Of a stretch of 64,000 nucleotides of DNA, positions 1-8,241 are shown in pieces. The notes below the pieces were generated by a model. The model was not told where the DNA came from. It did no database searches and saw only the letters and a list, made by a program, of their open reading frames with translations. The position numbers were made by a program, and so were the translations under genes. This DNA comes from Methanothermobacter sp049720995 (GTDB lineage Archaea > Methanobacteriota > Methanobacteria > Methanobacteriales > Methanothermobacteraceae). Position 1 is the first letter of the stretch. The number at the start of each line of letters is the position of its first letter. The stretch covers positions 1 through 64,000 of the forward strand of contig NZ_JBNASF010000002.1 in NCBI RefSeq assembly GCF_049720995.1, in the 5' to 3' direction.

Positions 1-90
1 ATACCAGAAGCTTTCTCAGAGACTCATGAGCTCGCGGGGCTTATAACAGTTCTAGGTTTTATAGTTTCATTCATTTTATCAAAAATTTAA
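1..90 (+). CDS. ZIP-family metal transporter, C-terminal end (partial)
   Basis: The window opens inside a reading frame that runs to a TAA at 88-90. The visible 29 residues read as PEAFSETHELAGL followed by a hydrophobic helix and end in LSKI. This resembles the last loop and final membrane helix of ZIP (ZupT-like) zinc/iron transporters, in which a PE motif with nearby His residues precedes the last helix. Only the tail is present, so the family call is an inference from a short match. A T-rich stretch of about 150 bp with no gene separates it from the convergent gene at 245. Confidence 0.5.
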   Translation: MPEAFSETHELAGLITVLGFIVSFILSKI

Positions 91-244
91 CATTGGACTA
101 AGAACCTTTATAGTGCAATTTTAGGGCCTATTAGTTTGTTTGTTACGATGCCCTTCTTCCAGTTTTATTAGTTTTTTGCTGTTTTTGGATTGTCTATCAT
201 CCACGTACTTTAGTATTATGAAATAACCATATGACACTGCAGGT

Positions 245-1252
245 TCACTGGTTCTCCTCAGTATCTGGTTCTCCCGTCCGGTAGGCCTCAAGGGCTGCGT
301 AGGCAAGCCCCAGGACCAGCGGCCCCACTATGAACCCCGCCACACCCCATACAACCGGGCCCCCAAGGAAACCCACAAGGAATATCATGGGGTGTATATC
401 AGCATACTTACCTGAAAGCTTTGGCCGAATGTATATGTCGATTGTGCTGAGGAATATCCCGAAGATCAGGACCAGAGCCCCCCTGAGGATATTCCCGGTC
501 ACGAAGTCATAGATGGCAAGGGGGGTGTAGGCCGCCCATGGACCTATAACCGGTATGAGCTGAAATATCCCTGTTATTATACCGAGTAGTATCGCGTAGT
601 GGTAGCCCAGGAGGTGAAAGCCGGCGCCCGCCATGATGCCTATGAGGAGCGCTGTGAGGAAGTGGCCATAGAATATGCTCATGAGCACACGTTCTGTCTC
701 AGAGGCCATCCTCCTCATGAAGGGCCTGGCTTCAGAGGGTATGAGACTCCTTATATATGAAATGAGCCTTTCACCATCCCTTGCAAAGTAGAATGTTGAT
801 GAGAAGAATATAAAGAGCTGCAAGGCTATCATGGGGACTGACTGTATCACATCGATCACATAGTTCAGGGATCCGCTAAGTATGTCGGTTAGAATACCCC
901 TAAAGGTCCCCAGGGTGCTCCCGGAATTCTGGAGCTGTCCCGGAAGGTGGGGGATATCAAAGCCCCTTGCAAGGTTTATGAGTGAAGGGGTGGAGTTTAT
1001 GAGGGAATCCACGGTGAAAACCACTATACCAACAAGGGGCATTATAACAAAGACCATTGCGATGATTATGGAGACCGAGAGGTATGGTATCCTCTCATTT
1101 ATCCTTAAAGCCACTGGCCTTACAATGTAGGCGAATACCGCCCCCAGGAAGAGCATGGTCCAGAGGGGATATATTACAATGGCCGATAGAAGTATCAGTG
1201 AAAGTACAAGGAATGAAGTGGATGTGATGGTGCCTCTGAGCCTCTCTATCAT
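245..1252 (-). CDS. AI-2E family transporter (PerM/UPF0118 type membrane protein)
   Basis: A 335-residue polytopic membrane protein. Hydrophobic segments lie at about residues 13-60 (two close helices), 65-85, 140-160, 195-225, 230-270 and 290-320, the layout of the AI-2E exporter superfamily. The family includes autoinducer exporters and Na+/H+ antiporters, so the substrate cannot be given. Family-like sequence is seen in the segment GIFQLIPVIGPW near residue 240 and in the Gly/Pro-rich last helices. GGTGGT lies 5 nt before the ATG, and the gene starts 12 nt after the pyrK stop, so it is probably the third gene of a pyrD-pyrK operon. The link to pyrimidine synthesis is positional only. Confidence 0.8.
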   Translation of the reverse strand: MIERLRGTITSTSFLVLSLILLSAIVIYPLWTMLFLGAVFAYIVRPVALRINERIPYLSVSIIIAMVFVIMPLVGIVVFTVDSLINSTPSLINLARGFDIPHLPGQLQNSGSTLGTFRGILTDILSGSLNYVIDVIQSVPMIALQLFIFFSSTFYFARDGERLISYIRSLIPSEARPFMRRMASETERVLMSIFYGHFLTALLIGIMAGAGFHLLGYHYAILLGIITGIFQLIPVIGPWAAYTPLAIYDFVTGNILRGALVLIFGIFLSTIDIYIRPKLSGKYADIHPMIFLVGFLGGPVVWGVAGFIVGPLVLGLAYAALEAYRTGEPDTEENQ

Positions 1253-1264
1253 GAAACCACCACA

Positions 1265-2059
1265 TTACCAGCTGATTCTCCGGCCGGCAGCGTCCCTTCT
1301 GTACCTGCCAAATTCACCCACACACCTTAATTCATGGTCCCAGAAAACAGGGCCCTCGGCACAGACCCTCCACCCTGTCCCATCAACGCAGCACTGGCCG
1401 CAGATACCCACGGCACACTTCATGTACCTCTCAAGGGAAAACTGGGCCGGTATTCCCCTCTCATCAAGCACCTCCTTCACATGGAACATCATGGGTTCCG
1501 GACCGCACACAGCAGCCATGTCATATTCTCCATCCACCTCAGAAAGGCGTTCATGTGCAAATCCCTGAAACCCGCAGGTTCCATCATCTGTACATGTGTG
1601 GATATTAACACCTGCGCCCTCAAGTCTCTCGGTGAAGAGAAGCTCATCTGATGTCCTTGCAGCCACAACCGCATCCACATTCATGCCCCGTGCCACAGCC
1701 TCCTCTGCAAGGGCTGTGAGGGGGGCCATGCCTATCCCTCCACCCACAAGGATCAGATTTCTTCCTATGAGTTCAAAACCCCTTCCGTAGGGTCCCCTGA
1801 CTCCCAGGAGATCTCCCTCGCCCAGTTCATGGACCGCTGACGTGAATTCACCAACCCTCCTTATGGATATGCCGATCTCAGACCTTTTATGGTCAATGAG
1901 CGAGACTGACATGGGTTTCTCGTCGCTGAAATTCCAGACCATGACGAACTGTCCGGGCAATATTTCGCTCGTGAAGTCCCAGTCAAATATGAAGGTCTTC
2001 ACGGTCTCAGATTCCTCAACTATCCCCTTAATTTCAAGAATCTCCGGAACATTTCCCAT
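1265..2059 (-). CDS. pyrK: dihydroorotate dehydrogenase B electron-transfer subunit PyrK
   Basis: Electron-transfer partner of PyrD in pyrimidine synthesis; the family carries FAD and a [2Fe-2S] cluster and passes electrons from dihydroorotate to NAD+ or another acceptor. An N-terminal ferredoxin-reductase-type FAD barrel includes the motif GQFVMVW, followed by the nucleotide-binding loop GGGIGMAPL near residue 105. The C-terminal cluster motif CAVGICGQC and a fourth Cys in WRVCAEGP are all present. An upstream in-frame GTG (2068) overlaps the pyrD stop. The ATG at 2059 was chosen because GGTGTGA lies 5-6 nt before it. Cytoplasmic; translationally coupled to pyrD. Confidence 0.92.
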   Translation of the reverse strand: MGNVPEILEIKGIVEESETVKTFIFDWDFTSEILPGQFVMVWNFSDEKPMSVSLIDHKRSEIGISIRRVGEFTSAVHELGEGDLLGVRGPYGRGFELIGRNLILVGGGIGMAPLTALAEEAVARGMNVDAVVAARTSDELLFTERLEGAGVNIHTCTDDGTCGFQGFAHERLSEVDGEYDMAAVCGPEPMMFHVKEVLDERGIPAQFSLERYMKCAVGICGQCCVDGTGWRVCAEGPVFWDHELRCVGEFGRYRRDAAGRRISW

Positions 2060-2064
2060 GGAAC

Positions 2065-2973
2065 TCACACCCCCTCATGGGCCAGTCCAACCATCTCATC
2101 AACCGATGAGAAGCCCTCCTCAATCATGAACCTCTCAAGGCCCCTGCATATCCTCATGAAGATCCCGGGACCATCATACATTATGGCTGTACCAACCTGA
2201 ACGGCCCCTGCACCTGCAAACAGGAATTCAACCGCATCCCTGAAGTCCCTGACACCACCAGCACCAATTAGGGGGATCTCAACACTGCGGTAAACATCAT
2301 AGACGCACCTTACAGCCACTGGTTTTATGGCGGGACCGGACATTCCCCCAAAGGCATTGGAGAGTACAGGCTTTGCTGTTTTTATATCAATCTTCATCCC
2401 GGGGCCAAGGGAGTTTATGAGGGTCAGTGCATCTGAACCCGCTTCCTCCGCGCTTTTTGCTATCTCAACAATATCTGTAACGTTTGGTGTGAGCTTGGTG
2501 GATACCGGCACCCCAACGGCGTCCTTTACAGCTGACACCACCCTGAATGTCAGCCCGGCATCCTGCCCTATGGAAGCCCCGCAGCCCGCCATGGCATGGG
2601 GACAGGACACATTGAGTTCAATCATGTCAACATATTCCTCCACAGAAGCAGCGGCCCTGGCAAATTCCTCCGGTGAAGACCCATAGATGGATGCTATGAG
2701 GGGCACATCATCATCCACCCCCCTGAGCTCCTCTTTAAATGCCTCAACCCCTGGATTTGATAGGCCTATGGCATTTATGATCCCGCCGGTAACCTCGACT
2801 GTGGTGGGATTTTTATAGCCCTCATTGGGTTCCAGTGAAAATGATTTGGTTACAACGGCCCCTGCACCCGCACGGTAGACCCTGTTGAGGGATGATGCCA
2901 TGCTCCCCATAACTCCCGCGGCAAGCATGGTCGGATTCCTGAGCTCAATATTACATATCCTGGTCCTCAGCAT
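2065..2973 (-). CDS. pyrD: dihydroorotate dehydrogenase, catalytic subunit (type 1B)
   Basis: Oxidises dihydroorotate to orotate, the fourth step of UMP synthesis, using FMN. The TIM barrel begins at MLRTRICNIELRNP. The class-1B active-site loop appears as NVSCPHAMAGCG with the catalytic Cys near residue 130. LTPNVTDI supplies family Lys/Asn contacts, and IGAGGVRDF plus QVGTAIMYDGP form the FMN phosphate site. A GTG three codons upstream (2982) is also in frame, but AAGGTG sits 6 nt before the ATG at 2973, so that ATG is preferred. The stop overlaps the pyrK start region. The gene is divergent from nop5 with a shared AT-rich promoter region. Confidence 0.94.
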   Translation of the reverse strand: MLRTRICNIELRNPTMLAAGVMGSMASSLNRVYRAGAGAVVTKSFSLEPNEGYKNPTTVEVTGGIINAIGLSNPGVEAFKEELRGVDDDVPLIASIYGSSPEEFARAAASVEEYVDMIELNVSCPHAMAGCGASIGQDAGLTFRVVSAVKDAVGVPVSTKLTPNVTDIVEIAKSAEEAGSDALTLINSLGPGMKIDIKTAKPVLSNAFGGMSGPAIKPVAVRCVYDVYRSVEIPLIGAGGVRDFRDAVEFLFAGAGAVQVGTAIMYDGPGIFMRICRGLERFMIEEGFSSVDEMVGLAHEGV

Positions 2974-2986
2974 GAAAAACACCTTC

Positions 2987-3001
2987 TAAATATATTTATA
3001 G
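2987..3001 (+). promoter_or_regulatory. TATA-box region for nop5 (and pyrD on the other strand)
   Basis: An AT-rich block with an archaeal TATA-like core lies about 25-30 nt before the nop5 ATG at 3025. No ribosome site precedes that ATG, so the nop5 message is probably leaderless. The same block lies close upstream of pyrD on the minus strand, so the two divergent promoters may overlap. Confidence 0.5.
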
Positions 3002-3024
3002 TCACCACCTATAGATGTACCCCT

Positions 3025-4134
3025 ATGAAGTGTTATCTTACAGGCTGCGTTGCTGGTTTTGTTGCCTTCAGTGAAGATCTGAAAGTCATAGATTATGAAA
3101 CTTTCCCGCTGGATGAGGTGGCCGGCAGGCTCAAAGAATCACAGATGGGAGGAATCACACCTGAGGAGAGGAGTATACTTGAAAGGCTAATTGCTGAATA
3201 CGATGAAGTTATTGTTGAGGCCGAACCCTCCCCTGCATACTCTGAATTCGGTAAAATCAGGTTCAAAATGCCATCAGCCGCCGGAGTCCATCTGAGGGAA
3301 AACCTCGATGAGATACTGGAATCCATCACTGATATACCCCCCTCCAGATTAATACACGACGCCCTCATCTCGGCAGCCCGGGAAAAACTGAGGGAGTCCC
3401 TCAGAGAATCCGACAGGTTCCTCATACAGGCCATAAATGCCCTTGATGAACTGGACGAGGAGATCGGGAAACTGATAGAAAGGCTGAGGGAGTGGTATTC
3501 CCTTCACTTCCCGGAACTGGATGGTGTGAGGAGCCATGAGCAGTATGTTGAGCTGGTTGCCAGGTACGGTGACAGGGAGAGGATACTTGAAAATTTCAGG
3601 ATGGATGTTGAGGAAAGTATAGGCTCAGATATCAGCAGCGAGGACCTTCATATCTTCATGGACCTTGCAGAGAATATCAGGAGACTTCAGAGGCTGAGGC
3701 AGGACACCGAGAGGTATATTGACCTCAAAATGGAGAAACTCGCCCCCAACCTCAGGGCACTTGCAGGTGCTAATGTTGGGGCAAGGCTTATTGCACATGC
3801 AGGTGGCCTGAGAGAACTTGCCATGCTCCCCTCATCCACTGTACAGGTCCTTGGGGCTGAAAAGGCCCTGTTCAGGCACCTCAAATCAAATGCCAGACCA
3901 CCAAAGCATGGTGTGATCTTTCAGCACCCATCCATACGGTCATCGCCCTGGTGGATAAGGGGCAAGGTTGCAAGGCTTCTTGCTGGCAAAACAGTGATTG
4001 CGGTGAGAAAGGATGTTTTCAGCGGTGAATTCGATCCAGAGATCATTGAAAGTTTCAATGAGAGATTAGAATTGATTAAAAAGAAAAATAAAAAACCTCC
4101 CGTCAAAAAGAAGAGGTTCAATAGGAAAAGATAA
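3025..4134 (+). CDS. nop5: C/D box RNP scaffold protein Nop5 (Nop56/58 family)
   Basis: Core protein of the archaeal box C/D ribonucleoprotein. It bridges guide RNA-L7Ae to the methyltransferase fibrillarin. An N-terminal domain (about 1-120) binds fibrillarin; a helical coiled-coil region (about 130-220) is used for dimerisation; and the conserved Nop domain (about 240-340) contains GANVGARLIAHAGG, LPSSTVQVLGAEKALF and PKHGVIFQHP. The tail is very basic (lysine-rich, ending RFNRKR), as is common in the family, and probably touches RNA. At 369 residues it is of normal archaeal size. flpA follows 21 nt downstream. The ATG has no ribosome site and lies about 25 nt after a TATA block. Confidence 0.95.
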   Translation: MKCYLTGCVAGFVAFSEDLKVIDYETFPLDEVAGRLKESQMGGITPEERSILERLIAEYDEVIVEAEPSPAYSEFGKIRFKMPSAAGVHLRENLDEILESITDIPPSRLIHDALISAAREKLRESLRESDRFLIQAINALDELDEEIGKLIERLREWYSLHFPELDGVRSHEQYVELVARYGDRERILENFRMDVEESIGSDISSEDLHIFMDLAENIRRLQRLRQDTERYIDLKMEKLAPNLRALAGANVGARLIAHAGGLRELAMLPSSTVQVLGAEKALFRHLKSNARPPKHGVIFQHPSIRSSPWWIRGKVARLLAGKTVIAVRKDVFSGEFDPEIIESFNERLELIKKKNKKPPVKKKRFNRKR

Positions 4135-4155
4135 TCGGAGTGGAGGGTGTGTCCA

Positions 4156-4821
4156 GTGAAACGTGTTAAGGGTCTTGATGGTGTTTTTATGATGAATGAC
4201 TCTCTCCTCACAGTAAACCTCAACCCCGGTGTCAGGGTCTACGGGGAGAAGCTCATGGAGTGGGGTGGCCGGGAGTACCGGGTCTGGGATCCCAGGCGAT
4301 CCAAACTTGCCGCTGCCATTCACAACGGCCTCAGAGGCTTCAGCCTCAAATCCGGTTGCCGTGTGCTGTATCTTGGGGCTTCGGCCGGAACAACAGCCTC
4401 GCACATCTCGGATATCGTGACAGACGGCAGGGTATACTGCGTTGAATTTTCACCCAGAATGATGAGGGAGCTTCTGGAGGTGTGCAGTGCCCGTATGAAC
4501 ATGTTGCCGCTTCTCGAGGACGCCTCAAGACCCAGAGATTACCTTAGGATGGTTGAGGCCGCTGACCTTGTCTACTGTGACATTGCACAGCCAGATCAGA
4601 CCCGGCTGTTCACCGAGAATATGGAATATTTTCTGAGGGATGATGGCTACGGTCTCATAATGATAAAGGCCAGGAGCATAGATGTTACAAGGAGCCCCCG
4701 TAAGATCTTCCGTGAGGAGGTCAGGAAACTCAGGGACTCAGATTTCCAGGTGATCGATCAGGTGGGTCTCAATCCCTACGAGAAGGACCATATGGCTGTC
4801 CTTGTTAAAAGAAGTGATTGA
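4156..4821 (+). CDS. flpA: fibrillarin-like rRNA/tRNA 2'-O-methyltransferase
   Basis: SAM-dependent enzyme of the box C/D RNP that methylates ribose 2'-OH at guide-specified sites. The Rossmann motif I reads VLYLGASAGTTASHISDIV near residue 75. Motif II has VYCVEFSPR, and the catalytic Asp lies in YCDIAQPDQ, with a Lys in IMIKARSID completing the usual K-D-K pattern. Two GTG starts are in frame. The one at 4147 touches the GGAGG motif, whereas 4156 lies 6-7 nt after GGAGGGTG and is preferred (221 residues). It is co-transcribed with nop5. The tRNA-Trp intron guide in this window is a likely client RNA. Confidence 0.94.
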   Translation: MKRVKGLDGVFMMNDSLLTVNLNPGVRVYGEKLMEWGGREYRVWDPRRSKLAAAIHNGLRGFSLKSGCRVLYLGASAGTTASHISDIVTDGRVYCVEFSPRMMRELLEVCSARMNMLPLLEDASRPRDYLRMVEAADLVYCDIAQPDQTRLFTENMEYFLRDDGYGLIMIKARSIDVTRSPRKIFREEVRKLRDSDFQVIDQVGLNPYEKDHMAVLVKRSD

Positions 4822-4916
4822 AGTTCATATGATTTTTTAACAGATTTTTAGTAAAAAAGGTATATATTGGGTTAGTTACATAATTTTAATCCCAACTGAA
4901 GGCCATAATTTCACCT

Positions 4917-4946
4917 CCGGGTTATTGTTGCAACACAATAACCTGG
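4917..4946 (+). other. 12-bp stem-loop in the flpA-coaBC intergenic region (possible small RNA or terminator)
   Basis: An inverted repeat with 12-nt arms (4917-4928 and 4935-4946; 11 Watson-Crick pairs and one G-U) encloses a six-base loop. A second short hairpin (GGAGT with ACTCC) follows at about 4945-4959, then TTTTT at 4961-4965. A TATA-like TATATATT lies at about 4861, so a small RNA of roughly 75 nt starting near 4888 is possible. The flanking genes converge here, so a two-way terminator is the simpler reading. Confidence 0.4.
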
Positions 4947-5017
4947 AGTGAATAACTCCATTTTTCTGATTCCTGATGAAATAAAAATAAAAAGCCATTA
5001 TTTTCCATTAAACTTCA

Positions 5018-6175
5018 TCAAGAACTTCGTTCCTTTTCTTCAAGTTTTGCTGCAATTTCATCAACTATGATGGATGCAAGGTCATCCTTGCTCATTACAG
5101 GAAGTTCCAGGGTCCTATCTGAGACCATGATGGCCATGTTACTGTCTGAGCCGAAACCCTCAACTGAAACATCATTTGCAACAACGATATCCACACCAGC
5201 CTCCCGCATCTGCTTCTCTGCAGATCCGATAAGTTCCTCCCTGGGGACATCGTACTCAGCCTTGAATCCAACAATAAGTGCATCAGGGTTAAGTTCTCTT
5301 GCAATTTTTATGATCTTGGGGTTTGGTTTCAGTGTGAGTGTGAGCTCTCCATCTGAGGATATCTTCCTCTCAGTGCAGGTGGGTTTGAAGTCAGCGACGG
5401 CTGCAGCCGATACGAATACATCATGTTCCCCTATAAGTTCCCTGACTGCGGCTGCCATGGAATCCGCTGTCTCAGCCTCTTTAACAGTGAACTGCTGGGG
5501 AATATCCACTGAGACGATACCCGCCAGGAGTGTAACATCTGCACCCTCAATGTATGCCCTTCGTGCAACCGCAAGACCCATCTTACCTGAACTTCTATTT
5601 GTAATGCCCCTCACTGGATCGATTGGCTCATATGTTCCGCCGAGGCTTATGAGAACCCTTTTACCCCTCAACCTCTGCTTTGAGGTCTGCCTCATGGCCT
5701 CAAGTACTATGGTGTTGATGTCCGGGAACTTGGCCTTACCCTCATCCATGCGGGGTTCAACAAAGACAACGCCCTCCTCCCTCAGCCTCCTTATGTTCCC
5801 CTCTGCGGCGGCATACATGGCCTCATGCATTGATGGAACCATAACTATGGGTGTCCCCATCCCGGATGCCGTGAGGAGAAGGGATGATATGGGGTTGTCG
5901 GCCAGCTTAAAGGCAAGCTTACCTATGATGTTGGCCGTTGCAGGGGCCACCAGGATGAGGTCTGCGTCGGCGTACTTGACGTGCTCGATCTCCCCTGTAA
6001 GTTCAAGGATGGGTTTACTTCCTGTGGCAAACTCCATTGCATGGGGGTGTATTATTCTGCAGGCGTCCTCACTCATGAAACATCTGACGCTGGCACCCTG
6101 CCTTCCCAGTTCCCTTGCGAGTTTAACTGCCTCAATGGCAGCAACGCTTCCTGTAACGCAAAGTACAATCTCCAT
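5018..6175 (-). CDS. coaBC: bifunctional phosphopantothenoylcysteine decarboxylase / phosphopantothenate-cysteine ligase (CoaBC/Dfp)
   Basis: Makes 4'-phosphopantetheine for coenzyme A. The N-terminal half (about 1-180) is the FMN decarboxylase: the start IVLCVTGSVAAIEA is the flavin loop, and PSMHEAMY matches the substrate clamp (His where bacteria usually have Asn). The C-terminal half (about 185-385) is the CTP-dependent ligase with LISLGGTYEPIDPVRGITNRSSGKMG and the VSAAAVADF loop. Two in-frame ATGs exist. The first (6196) overlaps the upstream gene; the second (6175) begins directly at the flavin fold after a GGGGATGG stretch and is preferred. It follows the KH-protein gene by 10 nt, so the two are probably co-transcribed. 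Confidence 0.93.
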   Translation of the reverse strand: MEIVLCVTGSVAAIEAVKLARELGRQGASVRCFMSEDACRIIHPHAMEFATGSKPILELTGEIEHVKYADADLILVAPATANIIGKLAFKLADNPISSLLLTASGMGTPIVMVPSMHEAMYAAAEGNIRRLREEGVVFVEPRMDEGKAKFPDINTIVLEAMRQTSKQRLRGKRVLISLGGTYEPIDPVRGITNRSSGKMGLAVARRAYIEGADVTLLAGIVSVDIPQQFTVKEAETADSMAAAVRELIGEHDVFVSAAAVADFKPTCTERKISSDGELTLTLKPNPKIIKIARELNPDALIVGFKAEYDVPREELIGSAEKQMREAGVDIVVANDVSVEGFGSDSNMAIMVSDRTLELPVMSKDDLASIIVDEIAAKLEEKERSS

Positions 6176-6185
6176 TCCATCCCCA

Positions 6186-6683
6186 TCATGTGTCATCTAT
6201 AACAACAACCGTTTTCTCTCCGGTCAGCATTTCTATTATCTCGTTGAGGGTTTCAAGTTTGCCTGGCACTCTCCTTGCATCCTCCCGCATAACCCTGATC
6301 TTGAAGCGTTCCTCACCGTCCTTCCCGAATACTATGTTGATCCCTGAAATCCTTGCAGGTGCAAGGACATCCTCTGCAACCGATTTGAGGTCAGAGTTCT
6401 CACCAACCACCCTCACCTTTTTGCCCAGGGCCCTTGATATTGCCCTTACGATTTTACCGCCCTTACCTATCAGTTTTCCGACCTCATCAGACTCCGTTAT
6501 GATTATAACTATTCCATCAAGGTCTATGGCCCTTTTAAATCCTAGTTTTCCCTCTCCAATCCTGTATAGAACCTTTGATATCTCCAGTTCAGTCTCGGTT
6601 ACCTCCCCTGTTTTAAGTTTATTTTCACAGCCCTGACATAAAATTCCGCTTTTAAGACAGACATCGCATATTGGCAATACCAT
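6186..6683 (-). CDS. KH-domain RNA-binding protein with N-terminal zinc knuckle (NusA-like)
   Basis: A 165-residue protein starting MVLPICDVC. Four Cys in the order CDVC and CQGC, six residues apart, form a likely N-terminal zinc site. A KH RNA-binding fold follows with the classic GKLIGKGGKIV loop near residue 80. A second alpha/beta module (about 105-150) looks like the second KH half seen in archaeal NusA-like proteins. The longer in-frame start at 6737 adds 18 residues of low quality; GGAGG sits about 8 nt before the ATG at 6683, which settles the start. Its exact role (transcription termination or RNA metabolism) is inferred from family resemblance only. It is upstream of coaBC in one operon. 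Confidence 0.85.
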   Translation of the reverse strand: MVLPICDVCLKSGILCQGCENKLKTGEVTETELEISKVLYRIGEGKLGFKRAIDLDGIVIIITESDEVGKLIGKGGKIVRAISRALGKKVRVVGENSDLKSVAEDVLAPARISGINIVFGKDGEERFKIRVMREDARRVPGKLETLNEIIEMLTGEKTVVVIDDT

Positions 6684-6899
6684 TCCTTCTTCCTCCTTTT
6701 CTTTAGTGGTTACCGTGGTTATCGCAAACAAGGCCACACCTATAATCCCGGTTTAAAAACCCAGTACAGTCTTTAAACCTCGGAGATAAAATAAAAAGAG
6801 CCCATTTAGTTATCACTGCAGTGACCCTTATAATTTAATAATATTTTGATAAATATAAATTTATAGTTTTGGCCTATCCCTAAAGAAAGGAGGGTGGAG

Positions 6900-7424
6900 T
6901 TAAATAAACCTGAAGCTGTTCACGATGAGGTCGAAGTTCTTTCCTTCAGCATCGAACCTGTCAGCCGGGGCTGTGCAGAGTATCACATAGACCCTTCTGT
7001 TGTTCTGTATCCAGATGGCCCTATGCTTCTTCTGGACCCCATCAAGGACAATATAGACATTTTCTATTGCCTGGTAACCACCTATGGTTGTGTTTGTCTC
7101 TGAGACCCTCCTGTAACTGGAGTTGGTGAACAGTGCATCATAGTTGTCCCTGTACATATCATAGATGTTACCCTTAAGCTCCCTTGACTGGATAACAACC
7201 GATACCTGTGCAAGTCCAGATGAATCAACTGATGTCGGGTCCCCAACTGCTGCGATGGTTTCGTTTGCCAGTGAATTGGCTGTCACCCAGTTGGATGGGT
7301 ACTCAAATGAAATGTTGTTTCCGGAGAACCTTTTGGTCTGGTTCTCTGAGTTGCTGTCAGGTGAGGTGCATCCTGACACCGCAACGACCATTATTATGAA
7401 AAGGATGAACCAGTGCTTCCTCAT
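6900..7424 (-). CDS. secreted lipoprotein, PsbP-related
   Basis: A 174-residue protein with a lipoprotein signal: a basic start, a hydrophobic stretch and the lipobox VSGC with Cys at residue 19. It should be lipid-anchored outside the membrane. The mature part reads as a PsbP/MOG1-like alpha-beta fold (ISFEYPSNWV, then GGYQAIENVY, ending FDLIVNSFRFI). That fold is common in Methanobacteriales surface proteins of unknown task. GAGGA lies before the ATG. It starts 15 nt after the stop of the upstream coiled-coil membrane gene, so the two are probably co-transcribed and may act together at the cell surface. Confidence 0.75.
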   Translation of the reverse strand: MRKHWFILFIIMVVAVSGCTSPDSNSENQTKRFSGNNISFEYPSNWVTANSLANETIAAVGDPTSVDSSGLAQVSVVIQSRELKGNIYDMYRDNYDALFTNSSYRRVSETNTTIGGYQAIENVYIVLDGVQKKHRAIWIQNNRRVYVILCTAPADRFDAEGKNFDLIVNSFRFI

Positions 7425-7439
7425 GCAATTTCCTCACTC

Positions 7440-8042
7440 TCATGGTGATGATGGTGGATTCTGACCGCCACCGGTCCCCTGATTATCGGGTGCTGTTGGA
7501 GTGGTGGGTGTTGAAGGCTTTTCTGGAGTGGTGGGTGCCGTGGGTGTTGTGTTGGTGGGGTTCCTGTTTGTGGTGTGGGTTACTGTCACATTCTTAACGG
7601 TGTTGTTGAAGGATGGGAACGCTGTTTCATTCACGGTAACTGTCCCTGTAACGGGGGTTTCATCCTTCACGTTCATGAAGTACAGTCCAAAACCCGTTCC
7701 AAAGAAGAATGCCGCCACAATTATTATGGCACCTATGAGCGACAGATTCGGACCCCTCTTTCCCTTAACCTCATCTGTCCTGACGTACTTCCTGACAAGT
7801 TCCTCCTTCTCCTCTTCATCCTTCTTTTTCCGTGATTCCTCCACCCAGTGGTCGAGGGTTTTTTCCGGGGTTTTCTGCCCCTGAAGGCGCCTTATATTTT
7901 CAACTGCCTCAATTGTTTCAAGTTCCTTCGTGTACTGTTCCTTCAGTTCACTGTATTCCTTCCTTGAAATATTACCCTCTTCCAGGTCCCCTTCAAGTTT
8001 CTTGAGCTGTCTCAGGATGATTTTCTTATCCTGACCAATCAT
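7440..8042 (-). CDS. coiled-coil membrane protein with Thr/Pro-rich outer tail
   Basis: I do not recognise a named family. The 200-residue product has a charged coiled-coil N-terminus (about 1-95), one membrane helix (LIGAIIIVAAFFFGTGFGLYF, about 110-130) and an outer region ending in a low-complexity Thr/Pro/Asn tail (about 160-200). The tail resembles cell-wall-spanning linkers of methanobacterial surface proteins. Several ATGs lie close together. The one at 8042 is 6 nt after GGAG and is preferred to 8072. Upstream on this strand lie a TATA block and two 20-bp direct repeats. It is co-transcribed with the lipoprotein at 6900. Confidence 0.7.
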   Translation of the reverse strand: MIGQDKKIILRQLKKLEGDLEEGNISRKEYSELKEQYTKELETIEAVENIRRLQGQKTPEKTLDHWVEESRKKKDEEEKEELVRKYVRTDEVKGKRGPNLSLIGAIIIVAAFFFGTGFGLYFMNVKDETPVTGTVTVNETAFPSFNNTVKNVTVTHTTNRNPTNTTPTAPTTPEKPSTPTTPTAPDNQGTGGGQNPPSSP

Positions 8043-8095
8043 AATCATCTCCTGATAAATCGATGATATCAACTGGATCTATATTGAACAGCCGG

Positions 8096-8162
8096 GTATA
8101 TATAATTTATATGGCATGGAACACCTAAACCCCATATTTATAGCATGGAACACCTAAACCCC
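8096..8162 (-). promoter_or_regulatory. promoter region with two 20-bp direct repeats
   Basis: On the minus strand a TATA-like block (8096-8113) lies about 55-70 nt before the ATG at 8042. Behind it are two identical 20-bp copies of GCATGGAACACCTAAACCCC (8114-8133 and 8143-8162, plus-strand reading), 29 bp apart. Tandem sites just upstream of a TATA box suggest binding of a regulator to the gene at 7440-8042. Confidence 0.5.
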
Positions 8163-8241
8163 TGATACTCCGTTAACAGGCAAAGTATCTTTATACCTAG
8201 GTACCCGGGTGCTCAGGTGAGTTCCTGAAAAATCAAAAGGG

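Noticed and set aside
4966..4980. Box C/D sRNA motif (CTGATGA) near the flpA-coaBC hairpin
   Set aside because: No D' / C' / D order follows before the coaBC end.
5067..6347. 426-codon open frame on the plus strand
   Set aside because: It lies antisense to coaBC, has serine-rich low-quality sequence and no ribosome site; it is a by-product of codon bias in coaBC.
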